Assembly (NCBI GenBank): GCA_026710565.1
Contig: JAPOQV010000327.1
Location: 1-47,598 of the forward strand
Length of the DNA: 47,598 nt
Reading direction: 5' to 3'
DNA from: Spirochaetaceae bacterium
GTDB lineage: Bacteria > Spirochaetota > Spirochaetia > SZUA-6 > Bin103
Shown piece by piece: positions 1 through 7,586 of the stretch (position 1 is the stretch's first letter; every line of letters starts with the position of its first letter). The translations under genes and the position numbers were made by a program. The notes beneath the pieces were generated by a model. That model ran no database searches, was not told where the DNA came from, and saw only the letters and a program-made list of their open reading frames with translations.

Positions 1-85
1 AGCAGTCTGTGGCCGCGGAACGCGTCGAGGACTCGCCCGGGCGGCTCGGCCTCAGCCATCGATCGACAGCACGCGCATATTCTAT

Positions 86-155
86 CCGGCCAACGGAACC
101 CGGCCAACGGAACCCGGCCAACGGAACCCGGCCAACGGAACCCGGCCAACGGATG
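86..155. repeat. 14-bp tandem repeat, about five copies
   Basis: Five head-to-tail copies of CCGGCCAACGGAAC; the last is imperfect. It lies about 90 bp upstream of the antiporter start, in a leader that can be read through in frame but has no protein-like character. It is one of several short tandem duplications in the window. It has no spacers, so it is not a CRISPR array. Confidence 0.9.
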
Positions 156-242
156 GCGGGCGACGGTACCCGACACGTCGATCCTGCCATGGCGAGGCTG
201 GCTTGCCTCCCTGCGGATGCTACACTGCGCGCGGTTTCGGGA

Positions 243-1919
243 ATGGTAATCGAGGTTCTGCTCACCCTCGGGCTGCTCGTCGTGGTGGCCAAGCTCCTGG
301 AGGGAGTGTTCAGCCGGTTCGGACTGAGCTCGATCATCGCCTACACGGCGACGGGCGTGGTGCTCGGCCCGGTACTGGGGATCGCCGAGGCGACGACCGA
401 GATTCAACTCTTCCTGGGCATCGGCATCCTGGTGCTGTTCTTCCTGGTTGGCCTGGACGAGATCGACATTCCCGGCTTCGTCGCGACGTTCTGCGGCCGC
501 TACTTCGTGGCGGCCGTGCTGTCGGTCCTGGTGTCGCTGCTCGTGGCGCTCGTCGTCACGTCCGATCTCCTGGGCCTCAGCTTCGCGCTCGGACTGGATT
601 TCACCGAGGCGCTTGCCCTGGCCGGGATCCTGTCGCTTTCGAGCCTGGGGCTGGTGGCCAAGGTGCTCGCCGACGAAGGGCACCTCAAGGAGCCGATCGG
701 CCTGAAGATGTTCACCATCGTGACGATCGCGGAGGTGATCGCCCTGCTGGTGGTGGGGTTCAGCATCGGCGGTCACCATGGCCAGGGCAGCCATGACCTC
801 TCGGCGCTGAACGTGCTGATCCTGCTGGCGCAGATCTCGGGATTCGTGGTCGTGACGTGGGTCCTGTCGGCCAAGCTCCTGCCGCCGGCGATTCTGTTTC
901 TCCGGCGTTTCATCAGGGTGCCGGAGCTGTCGTTCGGCCTGCTGCTCGGCGGGCTCTTTCTTGTGGTGGTGGGGGCCGAGAAGATCGGGCTGCACGGCAC
1001 CATCGGGGCGCTGCTGTTCGGCGCGGCGCTCTCGGGGCTGCCGGAGGGCGTGCGGCACGACATCCTGCCGGGGATGCGCAGCGCGTCAGAAGGTCTGTTC
1101 GTCCCGCTGTTCTTCGCGTCGGCCGGCCTGCAGTTCGATCTGTCGTTCACGGAGATCCCGATCGGGACGATCGCGGCCCTCGTGCTGGTCCCGCTGGTGG
1201 GCAAGTTCGCAGGCTCGTTCCTGAGCACCATCGTGACCCGCATCGAGGCGCCGTTCACCCTGGCCACCGGGCTGATGTCGAAGGGCGTGGCGGAGATCGC
1301 CCTGCTGCTCGTGCTGCTGGAGACCGGGGTGATCGAGCAGAGCGTCTTCTCGCTGTTCGTGCTGGTGATGTTCGGCTACATCCTGCTGATGCCGCAGGCG
1401 ATCAAGATCTCGGTCAAGCGGGCGAAGTCCGAGCATGACCGAATGCCGCAGGTCATTCCGCCGTCCTACGTCCGGTATGCCCTTGGCGGAGTCAAGGTCG
1501 TGAGCCTGCTGGACAGGACCCGCAGCTATCCTGGCTCGGCCACCACGGTGCAGAGCTTCCTGGACGATTGGGTCGTGCCGAACCATCGCGACTACGTGGT
1601 GGTCGACGACGGCGAGGTGGCGGGCATCGTATCGATGGCCAGGGTGCGTTCCGTTCGCGGGAGCGCGCGGGCGACGACGCCGCTGCGGGATCTGCTGCGC
1701 GTACGGCTATCGCATGCGTTCCCCGACGAACCGATCGTCGACGTGATGGATCGGATGACGAGCAACTCGATGACGGTAATCCCGGTCATGGACCGCGACT
1801 CGGGGCTGTTCCTGGGCACCGTGGCAAGTCATGATGTCCTGGACTTGGTTGCCCTGATGGAAGAGATCAAGGAGGAAGAGAAATCGATGGGCGCCGCGGT
1901 AGAGACGGCTGACGCGTAG
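243..1919 (+). CDS. Kef-type cation/proton antiporter (CPA2 family) with C-terminal CBS pair
   Basis: An inner-membrane monovalent cation/H+ antiporter, 558 residues from the ATG at 243. About twelve hydrophobic helices fill residues 1-400 in the pattern of Na_H_Exchanger proteins, with the stretch GLMSKGVAEIALLLVLLETG typical of the last transport helices. A cytoplasmic tail (about 420-545) resembles two CBS repeats (DYVVVDDGEVAGIVSMARV and SMTVIPVMDRDSGLF), which in other proteins bind adenine nucleotides and gate transport. The frame stays open for 78 more codons upstream, but that part contains the 14-bp repeat and looks non-coding. TACACT at 221-226 could be a -10 box. The following gene is separate, with its own promoter. 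The family call is firm; the ion is unknown. Confidence 0.88.
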   Translation: MVIEVLLTLGLLVVVAKLLEGVFSRFGLSSIIAYTATGVVLGPVLGIAEATTEIQLFLGIGILVLFFLVGLDEIDIPGFVATFCGRYFVAAVLSVLVSLLVALVVTSDLLGLSFALGLDFTEALALAGILSLSSLGLVAKVLADEGHLKEPIGLKMFTIVTIAEVIALLVVGFSIGGHHGQGSHDLSALNVLILLAQISGFVVVTWVLSAKLLPPAILFLRRFIRVPELSFGLLLGGLFLVVVGAEKIGLHGTIGALLFGAALSGLPEGVRHDILPGMRSASEGLFVPLFFASAGLQFDLSFTEIPIGTIAALVLVPLVGKFAGSFLSTIVTRIEAPFTLATGLMSKGVAEIALLLVLLETGVIEQSVFSLFVLVMFGYILLMPQAIKISVKRAKSEHDRMPQVIPPSYVRYALGGVKVVSLLDRTRSYPGSATTVQSFLDDWVVPNHRDYVVVDDGEVAGIVSMARVRSVRGSARATTPLRDLLRVRLSHAFPDEPIVDVMDRMTSNSMTVIPVMDRDSGLFLGTVASHDVLDLVALMEEIKEEEKSMGAAVETADA

Positions 1920-1969
1920 AGCTCCCTGAACGTAACCGACAGCCCCCTTACCCGCTCCCCCTTAACCTG

Positions 1970-1975
1970 TACAAT
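1970..1975 (+). promoter_or_regulatory. -10 box for a leaderless transcript
   Basis: TACAAT sits 7 nt before the ATG at 1983, so transcription would begin at or within a base of the start codon. The -35 region is poor and no Shine-Dalgarno sequence is present. Confidence 0.45.
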
Positions 1976-1982
1976 GGAAACG

Positions 1983-2429
1983 ATGGCCGACATCGATCTG
2001 CAGGGCCTTGATCCGGCGACGGCGCGGGAGGTGGTCGCCGGCTATCTGAGATCGTCGCGGGAGCTGCAGGGACAGCTGCGATCCGCCCGCGAGCAGGAGG
2101 AACTGTGGCAGAGGCGTACGGTGCTGGCCCGCCAGGCCGGCGACCTCGAGCTCGAGCAGCGGGCGCAACGCAGGCTGAAGGAGGCTCGCGAGACCAGGGA
2201 GAAGCTGAGCGCGGATGATTTCGAGCTGTCGGTCGTCATCGACCGGTTGAAGGCGGAGCTGCAGAGGCTGCGCGCCGCGCCGGCGCTGACCGGCATCGAT
2301 GCCGAGCAGCTTCTCGCCGACCTGAGATCGATCGCCGGCGAGCCGGATGCGACCGCGGCAGCGTTGCAGGAACTGCAGACGGAGCGCGAGCTCCGCGAGT
2401 TGAAGCGCAGGCTCGCAGCCGAACCCTGA
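1983..2429 (+). CDS. Small coiled-coil protein of unknown function
   Basis: A hydrophilic protein of 148 residues with no signal peptide or membrane segment. Residues 20-95 are rich in Glu, Arg, Leu and Gln with heptad-like spacing (for example SAREQEELWQRRTVLARQAG), and a second charged helix closes the C-terminus (LQELQTERELRELKRRLA). I recognise no family. The start at 1983 is preferred over the ATG at 1974, because the TACAAT box ends at 1975 and predicts a transcript that begins at the second ATG. It lies between the antiporter and a TetR gene, each with separate signals. A cytoplasmic structural or adaptor role would be a guess. Confidence 0.7.
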   Translation: MADIDLQGLDPATAREVVAGYLRSSRELQGQLRSAREQEELWQRRTVLARQAGDLELEQRAQRRLKEARETREKLSADDFELSVVIDRLKAELQRLRAAPALTGIDAEQLLADLRSIAGEPDATAAALQELQTERELRELKRRLAAEP

Positions 2430-2534
2430 CCCGGTCCGCTACCCATGGCCGACGCTGGCTCATGATCGATTCGAGAGATCGCTGTGCATACGAATGGAGC
2501 GTCACGGTTATGACTAGTCTCACGGATTGCGGCC

Positions 2535-3110
2535 ATGCCGAGAAGTAAGCAGTTCAAACCCGAGCAGGCGCTGAGCAGCGCGATGAGCGCCTTCTGGCGT
2601 CACGGCTACGAGGCGACGTCCATGGAGGACCTGATGGACTGCATGGGTATCGGCAGGGCCAGCATCTACAACGCGTTCGGGAACAAGCGCGCGCTGTTCC
2701 TCGCCGCCCTGCAGCACTACGTGAGCAACGGAGGAGCACTCCAGGGGGTCCGCATTCCGGACTCTCCGAAGCAGGCGATCATGTCGGCGTTCGAATTCCT
2801 CATCGAACGGGCGGTGACCGGCGAGTCGTGCGACGGTTGTCTGGTGGTCAATACGGCGCTTGAACTCGCGCCGCACGACGAGGAGATCGCGCGCATCGTG
2901 AAGGACATCTTCGTGAGCCAGGAGATGCTGTTTCGCAGCTTCCTGGAACGGGCGATGGCCTGCGGCGAAGTCCCGCAGACCCTGGATCCGTCGCGCACCG
3001 CGCAGACCCTGCTGGCCCTGTCCATCGCGCTGCTCGTGCTCGTCCGAAGCCGGCCGGATGAGCCGTTGCTGCGTTCGATAGAGCACCAGGTCCGGACCCT
3101 GCTGCTCTAG
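2535..3110 (+). CDS. TetR/AcrR family transcriptional regulator
   Basis: A dimeric DNA-binding repressor, 191 residues. The N-terminal helix-turn-helix is clear (residues about 10-55: HGYEATSMEDLMDCMGIGRA then SIYNAFGNKRALF). The ligand-binding half contains CDGCLVVNTALELAPHDEEI, matching the GCLMITTALEVSPRDGAV stretch of the TetR gene on the opposite strand; the two are related. No Shine-Dalgarno is evident. A short palindrome, GACTAGTC at 2512-2519, lies 16 bp before the start and could be part of an operator. The ligand and target genes are unknown; no transporter or enzyme is in operon with it. Confidence 0.9.
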   Translation: MPRSKQFKPEQALSSAMSAFWRHGYEATSMEDLMDCMGIGRASIYNAFGNKRALFLAALQHYVSNGGALQGVRIPDSPKQAIMSAFEFLIERAVTGESCDGCLVVNTALELAPHDEEIARIVKDIFVSQEMLFRSFLERAMACGEVPQTLDPSRTAQTLLALSIALLVLVRSRPDEPLLRSIEHQVRTLLL

Positions 3111-3147
3111 CTCTAGCGCCCCGAAGCCGTCGCCTCCGGCTCCGCTT

Positions 3148-3762
3148 TCAGGCCCCGACGTTTCCCTGTGCTGCCGACGTAAGCAGAACCGCTGCCTGCG
3201 CGGCAACCGCGCGCAGCAGGTCCGGGTCGGGCCGGCTGCGCGCGAGCACGTGGAGCCCGAGCAGCAGCGAGAGCAGCGCGCTCGCGGTCAGGCGTGCGTC
3301 CACCGTCGCTGCGAACTCTCCGGAAGTCTTGCCCGTCTCCACCGAGGCGCGGAAGTTCCGCTCGATGTCCGAGAGTGCACGCTGAGCTACCTCGGCAACG
3401 GCTCCGTCCCTCGGGGAAACTTCCAATGCCGTGGTGATCATCAGGCAGCCGACACCCTGCCCGGGTGCGTTCGACACGATGGACTCGAACGCGTTCAGGA
3501 TCGCCTTGCGCGCCGACCCCCGACGGGCTGTTGCGGCCAGGCGACCCAGCTCGTACTCCTGCTCGTAACGCTCCAGCACCGTCAGGAACAGGCCCTGCTT
3601 GTCGCCAAACGTCTCGTAGAGCCGGGCACGGCTGATGCCCGTACCGTCCACGATGTCCTGGATTGATGTCCCCCGATATCCGTGGATCCGAAACAGCCGC
3701 GTCGCCTTGCCAAGGGCGGCGCTGACATCGAAGGGTGTTCGCTTTCTTCCTCGCTTGGCCAT
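3148..3762 (-). CDS. TetR/AcrR family transcriptional regulator (paralogue, convergent)
   Basis: A 204-residue TetR regulator beginning MAKRGRKRTPFDV at 3762. This start has a strong GGGGGGG ribosome-binding site 4 nt upstream; the frame stays open further up but without protein-like sequence. The HTH covers residues about 12-58 (HGYRGTSIQDIVDGTGISRA, LYETFGDKQGLF). The C-terminal half shares the G-C-L-[MV]-x-x-T-A-L-E core with the neighbouring TetR gene. The two genes run toward each other with 37 bp between stops. An imperfect inverted repeat (TTGGACCG/TGGATCAA, 3777-3795) just upstream could be its own operator. Target unknown. Confidence 0.9.
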   Translation of the reverse strand: MAKRGRKRTPFDVSAALGKATRLFRIHGYRGTSIQDIVDGTGISRARLYETFGDKQGLFLTVLERYEQEYELGRLAATARRGSARKAILNAFESIVSNAPGQGVGCLMITTALEVSPRDGAVAEVAQRALSDIERNFRASVETGKTSGEFAATVDARLTASALLSLLLGLHVLARSRPDPDLLRAVAAQAAVLLTSAAQGNVGA

Positions 3763-3998
3763 GACCCCCCCTATCTTGGACCGAATTGGATCAAACAGTC
3801 CACAACTGCGCCTGCTGCCGTGCCGGGCACCATCCGGTATCTGCTCCCCACTCTCATAGCCCATGAAATTTCCGATGCTATTTCCTTATGAGCAACGGCA
3901 TTTCACGCAAACAACGACGATTCTGCGAATTGTCCCGCGTGTGACGTGAGGCTGCCCGAATGGCGTCCGTGACGCATGAGCGGGTCATCGGATGGGCC

Positions 3999-4019
3999 GC
4001 CGGACGATCGCCGTCCGGC
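3999..4019 (-). terminator. GC hairpin downstream of the amidohydrolase-like gene
   Basis: Perfect 8-bp stem (GCCGGACG/CGTCCGGC) with a 5-nt loop, 14 bp past the stop at 4033. No T run follows on either strand, so it is at best a weak or factor-dependent terminator. The rest of 3763-4032 holds nothing else I can identify apart from the TetR promoter region. Confidence 0.3.
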
Positions 4020-4032
4020 AGGAAACGTTTCG

Positions 4033-4989
4033 TCAGCTCGCCGGCAGGCCGTCCACGGGCTCGGCGCGGACCGTCCGTCCGTGCGGGCTGTGCGCATCGA
4101 CTCCGCGCAGGAGCGTCTCCACGAGGACGGCGTTCCCGCCGGACGGCTCCAGGAGGCATACGTCGGCTTCCCGCCCCGGGACCAGCAGGCCCTTGGTCCC
4201 GCAGCCCAGAAGCGCGGCCGGCCGGGCGCCGAGCAGCGAGGCCAGTGCCTCCGGCCCGACAAGCCCGCGGGCCGGGCCGGACCGATACAGGACGTCGACG
4301 CCGGGCGGCTGCCCGGACGAGCTCATCAGCAACCGCACGGTGCCGTTCGCGATCTGCCGCCACAGGGTGGGATCCTCGACCAGCCACGCCGGATCGGTGG
4401 CGGTCTGCGCCCCTGCGCTCCAGGCGCTGCGCAGTGCCGATGCCTCGCGGAGCGGGCCGACCACTACCCGGCCGCCATGCGGCGCGGCGCGCCTGGCGGC
4501 CTCAACCGCCGCGCGCTCATCCCCGTCCACGGAGATGATGAGCGTACCGCGCAGCCGCGCGAGCGCCTCCGCGGCGGCATCGAGCAGCGGCGCTCCGCGG
4601 CATGCCGGCAGCACGAACGCCGTCCGCCCGCGCTCGTGGATCGTCTGCGGCGCGCAGGCGATCTGATCAGCCGTTTCGATCAGCTCCATCGGCACCACGT
4701 CGCAGCACCACGGCCGGCGTGGCTCGGCACCCGCCCATCCCGCGCCGGTGATCCCGGCGCGTGCACACCACTCGTGCGGGAGCGTTGCCGCCGAGTCGGC
4801 CGGGACCAACGGCAGTACCCAGCCGGGCAGCACAACCTTCCCCATGGCGTCGATCACGCGTTGCGCGGTGGCTGCGCCGGCACCGACGCCGGCGATCCAG
4901 CCATCGCGGATCGACAGGTCGGCGACGAACCGCCCGCCCGGGGAGGCGATCAGCCCCGCCTTGAGCAGGATCGTGTCAGGGCCTTGCAT
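4033..4989 (-). CDS. Amidohydrolase-superfamily pseudoenzyme (dihydroorotase/dihydropyrimidinase-like)
   Basis: 318 residues, clearly shorter than the 420-460 usual for this superfamily. The N-terminus has the small beta-sandwich pattern (LLKAGLIASPGG...DLSIRDGWIAGVGAG...VIDAMGKVVLPGW) and the C-terminus returns to it (GLLVPGREADVCLLEP). After the pattern V-x-P-G-x, active members have D-x-H-x-H, which binds metal; here the sequence is VLPGWVLPLVPAD, with no histidine. I see no carboxylated-lysine or later metal-histidine motifs in the shortened barrel. It is uninterrupted and retains codon structure, so it is not an obvious pseudogene. It is divergent from alr. Fold assignment fairly sure; activity unlikely; function unknown. 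Confidence 0.65.
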   Translation of the reverse strand: MQGPDTILLKAGLIASPGGRFVADLSIRDGWIAGVGAGAATAQRVIDAMGKVVLPGWVLPLVPADSAATLPHEWCARAGITGAGWAGAEPRRPWCCDVVPMELIETADQIACAPQTIHERGRTAFVLPACRGAPLLDAAAEALARLRGTLIISVDGDERAAVEAARRAAPHGGRVVVGPLREASALRSAWSAGAQTATDPAWLVEDPTLWRQIANGTVRLLMSSSGQPPGVDVLYRSGPARGLVGPEALASLLGARPAALLGCGTKGLLVPGREADVCLLEPSGGNAVLVETLLRGVDAHSPHGRTVRAEPVDGLPAS

Positions 4990-5091
4990 GAGAGAGCGGC
5001 CGCCATGGGTGTCGATACCCTGTCATAGCATCCGAGGTGGCACTCCTGCACCGTCCCACCACAGGTGCACGCCCGGCCGCTGCCCGCAGGT

Positions 5092-5121
5092 TTGCCGCCG
5101 ACGCGTCCGATCCGACAGACT
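5092..5121 (+). promoter_or_regulatory. Promoter for alr (TTGCCG-18-CAGACT)
   Basis: TTGCCG at 5092-5097, an 18-bp spacer and CAGACT at 5116-5121, 10 nt before the alr ATG. The stretch GATCCGACAGACTCC matches promoter-like elements before ilvC and tRNA-Arg, which supports it being functional. Confidence 0.5.
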
Positions 5122-5131
5122 CCGCACAGCA

Positions 5132-6247
5132 ATGGCAGCCGCCGTGGCCCGTATACGGCTTGACCACCTGCGGGACAACCTCGCGGCGATTCGCGCGTGC
5201 GTGCCGCGCGCCACCCGGGTGTGCTTCGTGGTCAAGGCCGACGCGTACGGGCACGGGGCGGTTCGTGCCGCGCGGGCGGCGTCCGCCGCCGATGGAGCCG
5301 ACCTCCTGGCGGTGAGCTCGGTCGACGAGGGGCGCGAACTCCGGGAGGCGGGCATACACGGTCAGGTGTTGCTGCTCGGTCCCACGGTTCCGGACCAGGC
5401 GCCCGATGTGGCGCGATGGCGGCTCGCCGCAGTCTGCGCCGATTTTGCCACCGCGCGTGCGATCGGCAACGCCAACCACGGCGGCCCGCCGCTGCCGGTT
5501 CATCTCGAGCTGGACACCGGCATGCATCGCTCCGGCTGCCGGCCGGACGACGCCGACGCCATATCCCGCTCGATCGCGGAACAGGACGGCGTCCGGCTGG
5601 AGGGCCTGTGCACCCACTTCCCGGCGGCCGATGCAGCGGATCTGGAGCCGACCCGCCGTCAGCTCGCGGAGCTGATCGTCCGCGCCGAGGCAGTCCGCTC
5701 GCGCCACCCGGGGCTGTCCCTGCACGCGGCCAATTCGGCGGCGATCGCCGCGGTGCCGGCGTCGCATCTGGACCTGGTGCGCGCCGGGCTGGCCGCCTAC
5801 GGCTACGATCCGTCGTTCGGGGGCCTCCTTCAGGGCCGACTCAAGCCGGTGATGGAGCTGGCGACGCGCGTGACCGCGCTGCGCCGCGTCGGCGCCGGCG
5901 ATCACGTCTCGTACGGGTATGAGTACCGGGCCGGGCACGACACGGTGATCGCCACCATCGCGGCCGGCTACGGCGACGGATATCCATGGCCCGGCAGACG
6001 TGGCGGAGCGGCGCCGGAGGTACGTATCGGCGGCGACCGCTATCCGCTTGCGGGCCGCGTGTGCATGGACCACTGCATGGTCGACGTGGGCAGGCGCCCC
6101 ACGGTGCGCGTCGGCGACCGGGCCGTCCTGTTCGGCCCCGGCGGTCCAACCGGAGCAGATGTGGCGGCCTGGTCGGGCACGATTCCGTACGAGGTGCTCA
6201 CCCGCGTTGCCGGGCGCGTGGCCCGGCGCTACGCGTGGTCGTCGTAG
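5132..6247 (+). CDS. alr: Alanine racemase
   Basis: PLP enzyme converting L- to D-alanine for peptidoglycan; cytoplasmic. 371 residues, normal for the family. The PLP lysine is in VVKADAYGHG (Lys35). The N-terminal barrel carries LELDTGMHRSG and CTHFPAAD. The opposing catalytic tyrosine is in HVSYGYEY, followed by TIAAGYGDGYP and the conserved GRVCMDHCMVDVG. The ATG at 5132 gives the usual short N-terminus; an in-frame extension upstream has no family resemblance. No Shine-Dalgarno is seen; the promoter -10 is only 10 nt away, so the leader would be 3-4 nt. It converges on ilvC with 31 bp between stops. Confidence 0.96.
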   Translation: MAAAVARIRLDHLRDNLAAIRACVPRATRVCFVVKADAYGHGAVRAARAASAADGADLLAVSSVDEGRELREAGIHGQVLLLGPTVPDQAPDVARWRLAAVCADFATARAIGNANHGGPPLPVHLELDTGMHRSGCRPDDADAISRSIAEQDGVRLEGLCTHFPAADAADLEPTRRQLAELIVRAEAVRSRHPGLSLHAANSAAIAAVPASHLDLVRAGLAAYGYDPSFGGLLQGRLKPVMELATRVTALRRVGAGDHVSYGYEYRAGHDTVIATIAAGYGDGYPWPGRRGGAAPEVRIGGDRYPLAGRVCMDHCMVDVGRRPTVRVGDRAVLFGPGGPTGADVAAWSGTIPYEVLTRVAGRVARRYAWSS

Positions 6248-6253
6248 GCGCGC

Positions 6254-6276
6254 ACGGGTCGGGTGTGGCCCGTTTC
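6254..6276 (+). terminator. Possible weak terminator after alr
   Basis: 7-bp stem ACGGGTC/GGCCCGT (one G-T pair) with a 6-nt loop, then a short TTTC. It sits in the 31-bp gap between convergent alr and ilvC. Confidence 0.35.
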
Positions 6277-6278
6277 GG

Positions 6279-7295
6279 TCAGTTCTTGCCCTTGTCGACC
6301 AGCCGTTCCTTGTCGATCCACGGCATCATCGAGCGCAGCTCCGTGCCCACCTGTTCGAGCTGGTGCTCGGCGTGCTCGGCGCGATCCGCAAGGAACCGGC
6401 GGCGCCCGGCACGGTTCTCGTCCATCCAGCGTTTGGCGAACGTTCCGTCCTGGATGTCGGCCAGGATGCGCTTCATCTCCACCTTCACCTCGGGGGAAAT
6501 CACGCGCGGGCCGGACTGGTAGTCGCCGTACTCGGCGGTATCGGAAACCGAGTAGCGCATCAGCGAGATGCCGCCCTCGTAAACCAGGTCGACGATCAGC
6601 TTCAGTTCGTGGATGCACTCGAAGTAGGCCATCTCAGGTGCGTAGCCGGCCTCGATCAGGGTCTCGAATCCGGCCCTCATCAGATGCGACACGCCGCCAC
6701 AGAGCACCGTCTGTTCCCCGAACAGGTCGGTCTCGGTCTCCTCGCGGAAGTTGGTCTCGATCACACCGGCCCGGCCGCCGCCCAGCGCCCCGGCGTAGGC
6801 CAGCGCGTTCTCCTTGGCGTGGCCGGAGGCGTCGTTGTGGATCGCCACCAGACAGGGAACCCCGTACCCGAGCTCGAACTGGCGGCGCACGGTGTGGCCC
6901 GGTCCCTTGGGAGCGACCATCGATACGTCGACGGCCGCTTCGGGCTCGATCTGGCCGAAGTGGATGTTGAAACCATGGGCGAACATCAGCGTCTTGCCTA
7001 CGCCCAGGTTGGGGGCGATCGCGTCGCGGTAGACCTCTCCCTGCAGATGGTCGGGAATCAGCATCATCACCATGTCCGCCCAGGCCGCTGCGTCGGCGGT
7101 AGGCAGCACGCGAATGCCCGCGTCCTCGGCCTTGGCGACGCTGGCACTGTCAGGGCGCAGCCCGACCGCGACTTCCACTCCCGAATCGCGCAGGTTGTTG
7201 GCGTGCGCGAACCCCTGGCTGCCGTAGCCGATGATGGCGACCCTGGCGCCGTGTACCCGGCTCAGTTCGATGTCGGCGTCGTAATGGACCTTCAA
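6279..7295 (-). CDS. ilvC: Ketol-acid reductoisomerase, class I
   Basis: Second common step of valine, leucine and isoleucine synthesis, NADPH and Mg dependent. 338 residues from a TTG at 7295, giving (M)[11 protein letters not shown], the standard class I N-terminus. NADPH-binding [17 protein letters not shown], the catalytic APKGPGH, and the metal ligands in [10 protein letters not shown] and [17 protein letters not shown] are all present. A GGAGGAG site is 4 nt before the TTG. An ATG pair at 7352-7347, in frame and with its own GGAGGAG 8 nt upstream, would add 19 residues ([19 protein letters not shown]) that the family lacks. ilvE lies 2 kb away. I saw no leader peptide rich in branched-chain residues. 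Confidence 0.96.
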   Translation of the reverse strand: MKVHYDADIELSRVHGARVAIIGYGSQGFAHANNLRDSGVEVAVGLRPDSASVAKAEDAGIRVLPTADAAAWADMVMMLIPDHLQGEVYRDAIAPNLGVGKTLMFAHGFNIHFGQIEPEAAVDVSMVAPKGPGHTVRRQFELGYGVPCLVAIHNDASGHAKENALAYAGALGGGRAGVIETNFREETETDLFGEQTVLCGGVSHLMRAGFETLIEAGYAPEMAYFECIHELKLIVDLVYEGGISLMRYSVSDTAEYGDYQSGPRVISPEVKVEMKRILADIQDGTFAKRWMDENRAGRRRFLADRAEHAEHQLEQVGTELRSMMPWIDKERLVDKGKN

Positions 7296-7297
7296 TA

Positions 7298-7374
7298 TGC
7301 TCCTCCGTGGGCGGGACGCCGGGAGGTCGGTGTCGATGAAGGACCGCATCATCGGCTCTGCTCCTCCGTGGGCG
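7298..7374 (-). promoter_or_regulatory. Duplicated translation-initiation region of ilvC
   Basis: The 16-bp segment TGCTCCTCCGTGGGCG occurs at 7298-7313 and again at 7359-7374. Each copy supplies GGAGGAG on the minus strand, one serving the TTG at 7295 and the other the ATG pair at 7352/7349. Both starts are in the ilvC frame. Confidence 0.75.
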
Positions 7375-7384
7375 ACGCCCGGGG

Positions 7385-7413
7385 AGTCTGTCGGATTGCC
7401 GCGTGAGCGGCAA
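7385..7413 (-). promoter_or_regulatory. ilvC promoter with embedded palindrome
   Basis: On the minus strand TTGCCG (7413-7408), a 17-bp spacer and CAGACT (7390-7385). A perfect inverted repeat TTGCCGC-4 nt-GCGGCAA (7396-7413) covers the -35 box and half the spacer and could be an operator. The predicted start is near 7378, leaving about 26 nt before the upstream ATG. Confidence 0.55.
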
Positions 7414-7461
7414 CCACCGGAGGCGCCCGGCAGGGCGTTTCCACGCCGCCGCCGCGCGAGT

Positions 7462-7490
7462 TTGACAAACCGGGGGCCGATCCCTACCGT
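7462..7490 (+). promoter_or_regulatory. Promoter for the DbpA-domain gene
   Basis: TTGACA (7462-7467), 17-bp spacer, TACCGT (7485-7490). The 5' leader would be about 90 nt, ending in the GGAGA ribosome-binding site at 7576-7580. Confidence 0.55.
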
Positions 7491-7586
7491 GGTCCGAGGC
7501 CGGTCGCCGGGCCCCGCGGTCCCCGCGGTGCGCGTCCGGGTCGTGCACCGTGCCGATGCCAGCCGAAGAGTAACCGGAGATCCACC

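Noticed and set aside
86..155. Possible CRISPR array
   Set aside because: Units are contiguous with no spacers.
9..242. 78-codon N-terminal extension of the antiporter
   Set aside because: Consists of the 14-bp repeat and low-complexity sequence; the membrane protein begins naturally at the ATG 243.
3117..3150. Hairpin between the convergent TetR stops
   Set aside because: Only a 5-bp stem (AGCCG/CGGCT) and no T run, too weak to call a terminator.
3878..4387. Open frames in both directions inside the amidohydrolase-like gene
   Set aside because: Arg/Pro/Gly-rich shadow peptides without domains; the 4033-4989 frame has clear superfamily blocks.
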